DNA from: Tautonia marina
GTDB lineage: Bacteria; Planctomycetota; Planctomycetia; Isosphaerales; Isosphaeraceae
NCBI RefSeq assembly: GCF_009177065.1
Contig: NZ_WEZF01000005.1
Span: forward strand, 1-64,000
Direction of reading: 5' to 3'
DNA: 64,000 nt
The position numbers and the translations under genes were made by a program. The notes beneath the pieces were generated by a model. It was not told where the DNA came from, searched no databases, and was given only the letters and a program-made list of their open reading frames with translations. Of this stretch, positions 19,747-28,214 are shown piece after piece. Each line of letters opens with the position of its first letter. Position 1 is the stretch's first letter.

Positions 19747-20877
19747 TCAAGGAGCAACCTGGAAGGGAACGGACACAGTCCGCACATCCACGCGGGGCTC
19801 GATCCGTTCGAATACGTCGACCTCGAACGGCCGACCAATGCCATTTCCGGCGAGGTCTTCCAGGTCGGTATCGGCAACCAGGAGATATCGGCCGGGTCGC
19901 CAGGGCGCATCGGGAGTGAACGACCATCGCGTCTCGTGGTCCGTCACCTCGGACTGGCCAGACAGAAGACGCCCTTGCTCATCGGAGACGAAAACTAATC
20001 GACCCATCAGGGCATGATCGAGCGGTTCGGGCAACTGAACCCGGAGTGGTTCTCGGCTTCCGGCCATTGGTGTAGCGAGTTGCCAATCCGAGGGGTCGGG
20101 TGGAACCTCATCGGCGGGCAGTGTCTCAAAGACTTTGCGAAAGGGCTCCGCCAGAGAACGACCGGCAGAATCCGGCCATTCCGCCCCGATCTGGAGCGTG
20201 TAGCGTTGCCCCGCCTCCAGGACCGGGCCAAGCTCCTCCCGAGGAACAAGCCCTTGCTTGATCCGACCCGGATCAATCAGCAAGGTCAGACGAGTCCCCG
20301 ACGGGTCCCACAGTTCCTCATCCAACTCAAGGAACGGGGACGGGACCGGATCACCGTCAGGCCCCAGCAACTGGAGGTGACGGTACACCTCTCCTCGACT
20401 CATGGGAGCGGAGAAGTGAACGTAGACGCGAAGCAGGTTTTCCGGAAGCTGATCCCCAGAGGGATAGACCGCAAGAATGCGGGTCGGTTCGGCGGAGTCG
20501 GCAGGGTCTGGGAGGGCCAGATCGGCTTCGATCGGCCTCACATCCGGGTCGGCGCCAGGGAGCAAGCCAGGCCGAAAGGTCGCTCGGTAGGTCGTTCCGG
20601 GTCGGATGGCGTATCGAGGTTCGAACCGGAGGCGATCCGAGTCCATCCGCAGGCGGCCGAGCATGGGCACATCTGCTCCGAGGACCGCGACCGTGAACAG
20701 CGTTTTGGGCCGAAGCCCTTCCTCCTTCAGGAGTTCCATCGTGGACGCATCGAGGCCGACGACCTCGAACGCTCCATCCTCCGCCAGCCGGATCGACGGC
20801 CCTTCGTTCCCGGCCGAGCCCAGAAGCCCGGCGACGCCCAAGAGCAAGGGGAGCCAGCAGGTCATGATGGTTCTCAT
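19747..20877 (-). CDS. Secreted protein with SbsA-like/Ig-like (Big_5) repeats
   Basis: 376 aa with a signal peptide (MRTIMTCWLPLLLGVAGLLGSA). The body contains two or three Ig-like units of the bacterial SbsA/Big_5 type: paired statements on the lower and upper structure such as RFEPRYAIRPGTTYRATF, ILAVYPSGDQLPENLLRVYV followed by HFSAPMSRGEV, and WSFTPDAPWRPGRYLLVADT followed by LEDLAGNGIGRPF. No catalytic motif is visible. Probably an exported structural or carbohydrate-associated protein. ATG 20877 is chosen over an upstream start at 20925 because it begins the signal peptide. A terminator upstream at 20932-20959 separates it from the preceding minus-strand gene. Confidence 0.75.
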   Translation of the reverse strand: MRTIMTCWLPLLLGVAGLLGSAGNEGPSIRLAEDGAFEVVGLDASTMELLKEEGLRPKTLFTVAVLGADVPMLGRLRMDSDRLRFEPRYAIRPGTTYRATFRPGLLPGADPDVRPIEADLALPDPADSAEPTRILAVYPSGDQLPENLLRVYVHFSAPMSRGEVYRHLQLLGPDGDPVPSPFLELDEELWDPSGTRLTLLIDPGRIKQGLVPREELGPVLEAGQRYTLQIGAEWPDSAGRSLAEPFRKVFETLPADEVPPDPSDWQLATPMAGSREPLRVQLPEPLDHALMGRLVFVSDEQGRLLSGQSEVTDHETRWSFTPDAPWRPGRYLLVADTDLEDLAGNGIGRPFEVDVFERIEPRVDVRTVSVPFQVAP

Positions 20878-20931
20878 CCCGGAATCGTGAAGGGCAGGGG
20901 AGTCCTGATCCATCTGGCTGCACACGACGGC

Positions 20932-20959
20932 CCGAGGCTCGGGAAATCCCGAGCCTCGG
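20932..20959 (-). terminator. Hairpin terminator of the secreted propeller gene
   Basis: A perfect 12-bp stem (CCGAGGCTCGGG/CCCGAGCCTCGG) with a 4-nt loop lies 27 nt beyond the stop of the minus-strand gene ending at 20986 and upstream of the next minus-strand gene. Strong stem, no clear T-tract. Confidence 0.72.
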
Positions 20960-20985
20960 CGATCGCGAGCGAATGGCCCTTGAAA

Positions 20986-22089
20986 TCAGGGGAGCTCGAT
21001 CGACTGCAGGTCCTGGGCGCCGCTATCATCCTGGACAAGGATCAGGGCGTGCGTGTCGTTGAGCCGGTCGAGCTGGACCACACCGTTGAGGTGGCCGAGG
21101 GTCTCATAATCGAGCCCTGCGGTGTCCTCAATCCGGGTGGTGATCCCCTCGATCGACAGGGCCGGGCCGGCGTCGAGTTTCATGACGCCTCGGGCCGAGT
21201 TGGCGATCAGAAGCAGGTCGCGCCCGTCCTTCTGGTAGGCGACCATGTCGAGCGGGGTGTTGCGGTTGCCCAGCTCGGCGATGGTGGTCCCCTTCACATG
21301 GGCACCGGCCTGCAGCTCGTCCATCGGGATCTTCACCAGCGGGGTGCAGGTGTAGGCGGCCATCAGGTACGGCTCACCTTGAAGCTGCGTGGTGATGAAG
21401 GTCCGAATCGGCGACCGCGTTTCGAATCGCCCGTGTGCACCGTGGTAGATCTCCAGGCTGGCCGACTCGGCATCGGCCTGGAAGGGGACGGGAATCGCCA
21501 TCAGGCGAGAGGAGAACTCCTCGTTCGACAGCCCGGCGACGAACAGGCGACCATCGACGAAGACCAGGTCGGTGATCGACTGGCTGCGAAGGCTCCGGCC
21601 GCGTTCCTCGGCGTTCGGATCGGGAGCGTTCGGCAGCATGGCCTTGGCGAAGGCCACGTCGGAGAGGTCAAGCACTTCGACTAGCCCCGATGGCTCGACG
21701 CGAACGATGGCCGGCTCGGCCTCCGGTCCCCGGCCTCGCGACACCGACAGGAAGGCGTTCCCCGTGGCCGGATTGACGGCCAGGTCGTTGATGAGGATCT
21801 CTCGGCTCTCCGTGCCAAGTTCGGCGGCAATCCGCTCGTTGATCTTGGCGGCCTGGATTGTTCCTCGGCAGGCGCATTCGGTGTCGCCCGTGGCAATGGC
21901 AAAAACGGCCGCGCCGGTGGAGTCGCCGACGAACAGGACCCCATCAGGCCCGAAGGCCAAGGCTCCAGCCGACTTCAGATCCGGTGTTCCCCGGTCCATC
22001 CCGGCGGTCAAGGTCTGGGCGTTTGCGGATGTGGCCACCAGGGCCCCGGCAGCCAGGGCCGCCAAGGCGGTGCGCATCGTCTGCGTCAT
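20986..22089 (-). CDS. Secreted beta-propeller-like protein of unknown function
   Basis: 367 aa with a signal peptide (MRTALAALAAGALVATSANA, cut before QTL). Repeating strands such as ALAFGPDGVLFVGDSTGAAV, LAVNPATGNAFLSVSRG and LVFVDGRLFVAGLSNEEFSS are those of an NHL/SMP-30-like propeller. A pair of cysteines (CACRG) and one further Cys are the only ones in the mature protein. No catalytic residues or named family were recognised. ATG 22089 follows AGAGGGG and is preferred to the frame start at 22209, which has no signal peptide at its beginning. It could be an enzyme of the gluconolactonase type or a binding protein. Confidence 0.75.
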   Translation of the reverse strand: MTQTMRTALAALAAGALVATSANAQTLTAGMDRGTPDLKSAGALAFGPDGVLFVGDSTGAAVFAIATGDTECACRGTIQAAKINERIAAELGTESREILINDLAVNPATGNAFLSVSRGRGPEAEPAIVRVEPSGLVEVLDLSDVAFAKAMLPNAPDPNAEERGRSLRSQSITDLVFVDGRLFVAGLSNEEFSSRLMAIPVPFQADAESASLEIYHGAHGRFETRSPIRTFITTQLQGEPYLMAAYTCTPLVKIPMDELQAGAHVKGTTIAELGNRNTPLDMVAYQKDGRDLLLIANSARGVMKLDAGPALSIEGITTRIEDTAGLDYETLGHLNGVVQLDRLNDTHALILVQDDSGAQDLQSIELP

Positions 22090-22287
22090 GAGAAGACCCC
22101 TCTTAGGTTCAAACGTCTCGGGTGTCGATCGACGCGGGCGGAGTCGAGACTCCCCCTCAGGGAAAGTCGAGCGCCATCTTGGCCCCCACTGTCCCGAGAA
22201 ATCAACCAACTACCCGATAATCGACCGGCTCCCGAGACGCCCTGGGTCTGAGACGTCCGGGAAGGCTCGGCCGATTCGGCGGGGCGA

Positions 22288-25200
22288 TCAGTCGAAGTCG
22301 ACCCGCTCGTTGCGAGCCCCTTTCGGTTCTTCCTCCACGTTGATCGGTTGCCAGTCGGCATCGGCAACGATGGTTTCCGAGTTGGGCAAGGCCGGATCCT
22401 GATCCACGCGGATCGTCTGCCGGAAGGGCTCACCATCGACCTCAAGGATGATCCCATAAGTACCGGGCGGCACGGGAGTTCCCCGGCTCCCCCGACCGGC
22501 GGTGAATCTCCTCCCTCCTTCCGGCCTTCGGGTCAGGTCCCAGACAACCCGGTGCAGGCCCGGCTGGCGCGTCGCGTTGAGGGGTTGCACGGTCTGGCCC
22601 GCGGCGTCGACGACCGTCAAGGCGATCTGCTTGGCCTCCTCGGTTAAGGAGTAATACAGCACGCCGCCGGTCGTCGGGTTCTCGCCATAGAACTTCCGAT
22701 TGGTCCCCCCTCGGATTGGCTCCCGCTTCCATCGGACCGCAGGAAGGGGCTGATAGAGATGGGCCTTCGCGTTCCGGACTTCCTCGGTCAGCTCTCGGAG
22801 TGGGGTCACGTCGAGCACCCAGAGACTTCGGCCATGCGTGGCGGCCACGATCTCCCCGGCGGTGGGATGAACGGCGATCTCATGGATCGCCACCGTCGGC
22901 AGGTTGCTGTTGAGCGACTGCCACGACTCCCCTCGATCGACCGAGAACCAGAGGGCGAACTCGGTGCCGCAGTAGAGCAGGGCGGGGTTCTTGACATCTT
23001 CCCGAAGGCATCGGGTCGAACCGCGACGAAGGTTGCCGGTGATTGGTTCCCAGGTCTGGCCGTAATCCTCGGTGACGAAGAGATAGGGGTTATCATCGTC
23101 ATTGCGGTGGCCATCGACGGCGACATAGCAACGGCCGGCCTCGAACCGGGAAGGTTCGATCGTGCTGATGCCCCTCGGACCAGGCAAACCAAGAGCCTCG
23201 GTGACATCGGTCCAATCCCCACCACCATTGCGGGTGACCCAGAGCTTTCCGTCGTCGGTCCCGACGTAAAGAACCTCTCCATCGACGGGAGACTCTCCCA
23301 AGGCCGTGGCGCTGCCTCGATCGGTTCGGGTGATCTCGGGAGAGATGATCCGAAGGTCATTCCCACGGTCGAGCGACTTGAACACATAATTGCCTGCGGC
23401 GTAGTAGATCCTGGGATTCTGGTTCGAGAGGATGAAGGGAGTGTTCCAGTTCCAGCGATATCGGCCCCCTTCGGAACGAGGAGGGCGAATGCTCCCACGC
23501 TCGCCGGTGCGGAGATTCACGCGCTGCAAGGCTCCGTACTGGCTGGTGTAGTAGATCAGGTCGGGGTCGTCGGGATCGACCCGGCAGCGGAATCCGTCGC
23601 CACCGCCCACGCGAATCCAATCCTCGTTGGTCGGGCCCTGACCGTTGCGGGTGGCGACCGGACCTCCCCAGGTGCCGTTGTCCTGGAGGCCGCCATAGGC
23701 GGAATAGAGGCGTCGAGGGTCGATCGCAACGTGGTAGAATTGCCCGAGCGCCAGGTGGTTCAGGTGGTCCCATTGCTCGCAGCGATCGTAGGTGACATAG
23801 GTGCCGCCGTCGTTGCCGAGGATGATGTGGCGACCATCGCGGGGGTCGATCCACATGGCGTGGTGGTCGGCATGGACGCCCTGGGCACCGTCGGCGGTGA
23901 AGGTCTTGCCGCCGTCCTCGGAACGGTGCAGAGCAACCCCCAGAACGTAGATGCGTTGCTCATCCGAGGGGTCGACGCGAATCTTGCTGAAGTACATCGG
24001 CCGGGGATTCAGGCTGTTGATCCGGGTCCAGGTGTCGCCGCCGTCGGTCGATTTGAAGACACCGCCGGTCTCGAAGCCTTCCGCTCCCTGTTCATCCTGC
24101 TTGTTTTCCAGTTGCCCGCCGAGGGACGCGGCGAATGGGAGTCTTGGTCCCTCCTGAGTTCGCCGAGCGTCAAACGTCACCATGAAGGTCTTGCCCTCGT
24201 CTCCACGACGAGCGTTGATCGTGACCGTCTCGCCTGCATGCTTCGATCGGAGAATGTCGATCAGATCCTGGTACGTCTCAACGTTGGATCCGTCGATCGC
24301 GGTGATGACGTCTCCGGGTTCAAGTCCAGCCCTTGCGGCAGGTCCGTCCGGACGAATTGCCGTTAGCCCCGCGCCGACCTCGGAATCCTCGCCCTGGATG
24401 CCCATCAGGGCGGGCTGTTTCCCTTCCGGGAGTTTGGGGCCTTCTCCAATGCGCTCCGATTCGACAATGGCGAAGACGATGTCCGGATTCGACCGGAAAT
24501 AGGTCAGGCCGATGCGACCAAGCTTGCAGGTCGGCAACCCTTCCGTGATTCGGGAGAACGATTGACCGCCGTCGGTGGTCTTGTAGATTCCGGCCTTCTC
24601 ACCAAACTTGACGGCGGGGTCGCCCACGTCGAATTCGTCGCGCCGACGCTCATAGGCGGCGACGAGCAACGTGTCGGGCTCTTTCGGATGCATGACCGCG
24701 TCGATGATCCCGGTGTTTTCGTCGAGTTCGAGAACCTTCTCCCAGGTTTCGCCGCCATTGGTGGTTTTGAACAGCCCTCGCTGCTCGTTCGGGCCGTAGA
24801 GTCGACCCAGCGCACCGACGTAAACGACCTCTGGATTCTCGGGATGGATCAGAATGCGGCCAATCTGAAACGACTCGGTCAGCCCCATGTTGGTCCAGGA
24901 CTTGCCGCCATCGGTGGATTTGTAGACACCATCGCCGTATGAGACGGAGTTTCTCGGGTTCTGTTCTCCCGTGCCGACCCAGACGATGTTCGGGTCCGAC
25001 GGGGCCACCGTGACGTCTCCAATCGAAACCGTGGTTTCTCGGTCGAACAGGTGAGTGAAGGAAATGCCGTTGTTCGTCGTCTTGAGTAACCCCCCGGAGG
25101 CTGTGCCAACATAGAATGTGCTGGGGTCCGTTGCGACGACTGCTAGGGCCACGATCCGCCCTCCCATGTTGGCAGGACCGATCGCTCGCCATTGTAGGTT

Positions 25201-25449
25201 GCCAATCCAGGTCGGATCGACCGGGAGAGCCGGCGGCCCAGCCAATGCCTGTTCCGCCTCCTCCTGCTTCAAGACTTCGAGTTGCCTGGTCAGGTCGTCA
25301 ATCCGATCCTGAATTTCGGAAATGCGTTGATGAGGGTCGTCCTTCTCCTGAGCCCAAACCGGAGCCACCGCCAGGGTTGCGATGGCCAGTCCGACCACCA
25401 TGCGCCTCGGTCCGCGAGGGATTTCGAACAGGGCGGTATTCCGATTCAT
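22288..25449 (-). CDS. Secreted BNR/sortilin-like beta-propeller protein with an embedded PDZ domain
   Basis: 1053 aa. A signal peptide (MVVGLAIATLAVAPVWA) is followed by a short coiled coil (ISEIQDRIDDLTRQLEVLKQ) and a VPS10/BNR-type propeller in which Asp-box-like motifs recur (YKSTDGGKSWTNMG, FKTTNGGETWEKV, YKTTDGGQSFSRI, FKSTDGGDTWTRIN). Near residues 350-430 a PDZ domain interrupts the propeller (GPAARAGLEPGDVITAIDGS, then DLIDILRSKHAGETV). The last 200 residues form a separate beta-sandwich (GGVLYYSLTEEAKQIALTVV). The family is usually annotated as glycosyl hydrolase or WD40-like, but no glycosidase residues are evident. Likely function: extracytoplasmic binding or turnover. No close neighbour is co-directional within 70 nt except the gene at 22089. 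Confidence 0.85.
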   Translation of the reverse strand: MNRNTALFEIPRGPRRMVVGLAIATLAVAPVWAQEKDDPHQRISEIQDRIDDLTRQLEVLKQEEAEQALAGPPALPVDPTWIGNLQWRAIGPANMGGRIVALAVVATDPSTFYVGTASGGLLKTTNNGISFTHLFDRETTVSIGDVTVAPSDPNIVWVGTGEQNPRNSVSYGDGVYKSTDGGKSWTNMGLTESFQIGRILIHPENPEVVYVGALGRLYGPNEQRGLFKTTNGGETWEKVLELDENTGIIDAVMHPKEPDTLLVAAYERRRDEFDVGDPAVKFGEKAGIYKTTDGGQSFSRITEGLPTCKLGRIGLTYFRSNPDIVFAIVESERIGEGPKLPEGKQPALMGIQGEDSEVGAGLTAIRPDGPAARAGLEPGDVITAIDGSNVETYQDLIDILRSKHAGETVTINARRGDEGKTFMVTFDARRTQEGPRLPFAASLGGQLENKQDEQGAEGFETGGVFKSTDGGDTWTRINSLNPRPMYFSKIRVDPSDEQRIYVLGVALHRSEDGGKTFTADGAQGVHADHHAMWIDPRDGRHIILGNDGGTYVTYDRCEQWDHLNHLALGQFYHVAIDPRRLYSAYGGLQDNGTWGGPVATRNGQGPTNEDWIRVGGGDGFRCRVDPDDPDLIYYTSQYGALQRVNLRTGERGSIRPPRSEGGRYRWNWNTPFILSNQNPRIYYAAGNYVFKSLDRGNDLRIISPEITRTDRGSATALGESPVDGEVLYVGTDDGKLWVTRNGGGDWTDVTEALGLPGPRGISTIEPSRFEAGRCYVAVDGHRNDDDNPYLFVTEDYGQTWEPITGNLRRGSTRCLREDVKNPALLYCGTEFALWFSVDRGESWQSLNSNLPTVAIHEIAVHPTAGEIVAATHGRSLWVLDVTPLRELTEEVRNAKAHLYQPLPAVRWKREPIRGGTNRKFYGENPTTGGVLYYSLTEEAKQIALTVVDAAGQTVQPLNATRQPGLHRVVWDLTRRPEGGRRFTAGRGSRGTPVPPGTYGIILEVDGEPFRQTIRVDQDPALPNSETIVADADWQPINVEEEPKGARNERVDFD

Positions 25450-25605
25450 TGAAGAAATCCTCAGGAGCCGATCTCAAAGGGGGCCGAACGAGCACAGCGA
25501 GGAGCGGCCTGATCTGCGTAATCGCCCAGGGTTTTCCATCTTACAAGAGCGATCGAGCGTGGGCATCCGGTCCTATCATTTTGAGAGTGCAGGGGGAACG
25601 AACCG

Positions 25606-26325
25606 ATGAAACTGGAAGACTCCCGCCTCCACGAGATCGATTGTCCGCGAATCGCTGGGCTCAACTGGATGAATGATCGCAAGGAACCGGAGTGGAGACC
25701 CTGGACGAAGGCCGAGGAACTCGCCAATGCGGTGAGTCACGGGCTCGGGTTCGTGGCGGCAATCCTGGTGTTTCCGTTGCTGATCGACGGCGCTTTGAAT
25801 GTCGGGGGGACAACCGCCGCCGTGGCCGCGGCCATCTTCGGGACCACGATGGTGGTGGTCTATCTCTCGTCGGCCCTTCATCATGCGCTTCCAGAAGGAC
25901 AAACAAAGCGAACGATCGAGGTCGTGGACCGGGCGGCCATTTTCCTGCTGATTGCGGGAACGTATACTCCCTTCGCGCTCGGTGTGCTCCGAGGGACCTG
26001 GGGCTGGGTGTTGCTCGCAACGGTCTGGAGCCTTGCCATCTATGGAATCGTCCGGACCATCGCGGCCGGTACCATTCGGCCGTATCAGGGAACCAAGCTC
26101 TACCTGGTGATGGGCTGGTTGATTCTTCTGGTGGTGGGACCGGTCACGGAACGGATGGACCCGAGGGGGCTGGCCCTGCTGGTGGCCGGGGGAATGGCGT
26201 ACACCATCGGCGTTGGATTTTATGCCTCGCATCGGATGAAGTTTCATCATCTGGTCTGGCATGTGTTCGTGATGGCGGGATCAGCCTGTCACGTGCTGGC
26301 TACACTCTGGTACGCGGTCGTCTGA
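25606..26325 (+). CDS. PAQR/hemolysin III family membrane protein
   Basis: 239 aa with seven predicted transmembrane helices. Family-defining residues are present: ELANAVSHG (E and SH motif), SSALHH after helix 2, DRAAIFLLIAGTYTPF, and HHLVWHVFVMAGSACH near the C-terminus. In PAQR receptors these His and Asp residues bind a metal and support hydrolase activity. Bacterial members (YqfA/HlyIII) are linked to membrane fluidity rather than proven haemolysis. ATG 25606 is preceded by GGGGGA. The next gene, an AbgT transporter, starts 187 nt downstream on the same strand. Confidence 0.92.
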   Translation: MKLEDSRLHEIDCPRIAGLNWMNDRKEPEWRPWTKAEELANAVSHGLGFVAAILVFPLLIDGALNVGGTTAAVAAAIFGTTMVVVYLSSALHHALPEGQTKRTIEVVDRAAIFLLIAGTYTPFALGVLRGTWGWVLLATVWSLAIYGIVRTIAAGTIRPYQGTKLYLVMGWLILLVVGPVTERMDPRGLALLVAGGMAYTIGVGFYASHRMKFHHLVWHVFVMAGSACHVLATLWYAVV

Positions 26326-26512
26326 GGGGGTCTGGAATCGCCGTCGATTCCCTGTCGATCGTGATCCGACGCCATCGATCCGTACCAATTCCGCCAGGCT
26401 CCCCCTTGCGTGGCCGGGCGACCGTGTCAGAATCGGGACGGGTCGAGGCGAAGAAGGCTCGGCGGTGTGCCGACTCGATCCGATCTGGCCTGATCGGTGA
26501 GTAACGCAACTG

Positions 26513-28117
26513 ATGAACGACGATTCCGAGCAGCCGCGGATGCCCCCCGAGGCCACCGACCCGCCCCCGCAGGTCACGGGAACCAGTCCCGAGCACCGAC
26601 CAACCGCGATCGACCGCGCCCTGAATCTGATCGAACGGCTCGGCAACATGCTGCCCGACCCGGCGGTCCTTTTCCTTATCCTGATGCTGATTGTCTGGGG
26701 AGCGTCGGCAGCCCTTTCCCCGATTGAGTTCACCGAGATTCACCCGGTCACCCAGGAACCGATTCGGATCCAGAACCAGTTGACCGGCGACAGCCTGGCC
26801 GACTTTCTGGCGAACATGGTGGCTACCTTCGTCGGCTTCCACCCGCTGGGAGTGGTGCTGGTGGCCTTGCTGGGCGTGGGAGTGGCCGAACACACCGGCT
26901 TCATCAATGCCGGGTTGAAGGCTCTGCTCGGGATCACGTCGCGGTCGCTGCTGACCCCCATGCTCATCCTGGTGGCGATCGTGAGCCACACGGCGGCCGA
27001 TGCCGGGTACGTGCTGGTGATTCCGCTGGGCGGGGTGATTTTTCACGCGGCCGGACGGCATCCGCTGGCCGGAATCGCGGCGGCCTTTGCCGGAGTGTCG
27101 GGAGGGTTCAGCGCGAATTTCATCCCCTCCGGCATCGACCCGTTGCTCCAGGGGCTCACCCAGGCCGGAGCGCAGGTGATCGACGCTGATCGTCTGGTCA
27201 ACCCGCTCTGCAACTGGTACTTCACGGCCGCTTCCTCCGCCCTGATCATCGTGCTCGGCTGGTTTCTCACGGATCGGGTGATCGAGCCTCGCCTGGCGAT
27301 GACCAAGATCGATGGCGATCTTTCCGACCTTCAGCCGATGGAATCGCTCGGCCCGCGCGAGTGGCGAGGGCTGGTGGCCGCCCTAGTGGCGATGGTTGGG
27401 AGTCTCGTGGTGCTCGGTGTGCTCAGCTTCCCGGCTGACTCTCCCTTGCGGTCGCCCGAAGGGGGCCTGACCGACGCCAAGGCGCGGTTGATGCAATCGA
27501 TCGTACCCTTGATCTTCCTCCTCTTCCTGGTTCCCGGCGTCGTTTACGGCTATGCGGCCGGCACGGTCGAGAACCACCGAGACATCATCAAGGGAATGAG
27601 CAAGTCGATGGCGGCGATGGGCTACTATATCGTCCTCGCCTTTTTCGCTTCGCTGTTCATCAAGGCATTCAACGATTCGAACATTGGTGCACTCATGGCC
27701 CTGAAGGGGGCCGATGGACTGCGGGCGCTCAAACTTCCGCCCCAGGTGACGATCGTCGGCATCATCCTGTTGACCGGAGCGGTGAACCTGCTGGTCGGTT
27801 CGGCATCCGCGAAGTGGGCGTTGCTGTCGCCGATCTTCGTGCCGATGCTCATGCAACTGGGAATCTCTCCCGAACTGACTCAGGCGGCCTACCGCGTGGG
27901 AGATTCGACCACGAACATCATCACCCCGTTGATGCCCTATTTCCCTCTTGTGGTGGTTTACTGCCAGCGCTATGTCAGAGGGACGGGGATCGGCACGCTC
28001 GTCTCATTGATGCTGCCGTACTCGGTGGTCTTCCTCGTGGTCTGGACGATTTTTCTCGTGCTGTACTGGATGCTCGGCATCCCGATGGGACTCGACGCGC
28101 CGTATCAGTATCCGTGA
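26513..28117 (+). CDS. AbgT-family transporter (p-aminobenzoyl-glutamate transporter-like)
   Basis: 534-aa inner-membrane transporter with about 12 hydrophobic helices. AbgT signatures are visible: DPAVLFLILMLIVWGASA, VGVGVAEHTGFINAGLKALL, SHTAADAGYVLVIPLGGVIF, GVSGGFSANFIPSGIDPLLQ, and late in the protein NLLVGSASAKWALLSPIFVP and YRVGDSTTNIITPLMPYFP. Characterised members import p-aminobenzoyl-glutamate or export antimetabolites such as sulfonamides; which applies here cannot be decided. ATG 26513 was taken as the start of a short soluble N-terminus. A hairpin 43 nt downstream ends the unit. Confidence 0.93.
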   Translation: MNDDSEQPRMPPEATDPPPQVTGTSPEHRPTAIDRALNLIERLGNMLPDPAVLFLILMLIVWGASAALSPIEFTEIHPVTQEPIRIQNQLTGDSLADFLANMVATFVGFHPLGVVLVALLGVGVAEHTGFINAGLKALLGITSRSLLTPMLILVAIVSHTAADAGYVLVIPLGGVIFHAAGRHPLAGIAAAFAGVSGGFSANFIPSGIDPLLQGLTQAGAQVIDADRLVNPLCNWYFTAASSALIIVLGWFLTDRVIEPRLAMTKIDGDLSDLQPMESLGPREWRGLVAALVAMVGSLVVLGVLSFPADSPLRSPEGGLTDAKARLMQSIVPLIFLLFLVPGVVYGYAAGTVENHRDIIKGMSKSMAAMGYYIVLAFFASLFIKAFNDSNIGALMALKGADGLRALKLPPQVTIVGIILLTGAVNLLVGSASAKWALLSPIFVPMLMQLGISPELTQAAYRVGDSTTNIITPLMPYFPLVVVYCQRYVRGTGIGTLVSLMLPYSVVFLVVWTIFLVLYWMLGIPMGLDAPYQYP

Positions 28118-28159
28118 TCCGGGCTCATGAGTGGTCGCGACGCTCAACGAGCCGCGAAG

Positions 28160-28193
28160 CCTCGGGGAGGGGAATTCACTACCTTCCCCGAGG
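28160..28193. terminator. Bidirectional terminator between convergent genes
   Basis: A 12-bp stem (CCTCGGGGAGGG with CCTTCCCCGAGG, one G-T pair) and a 10-nt loop followed by TTGATT. It lies between the AbgT gene (ends 28117, plus) and the DUF59 fusion gene (ends 28215, minus). Confidence 0.7.
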
Positions 28194-28214
28194 TTGATTG
28201 GTCGTGATGGCAGA

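Noticed and set aside
20014-21684. 556-codon plus-strand frame
   Set aside because: Runs antisense across two real minus-strand secreted genes and the terminator between them.
22759-24366. 535-codon plus-strand frame
   Set aside because: Antisense shadow of the BNR/PDZ gene, no recognisable motif.
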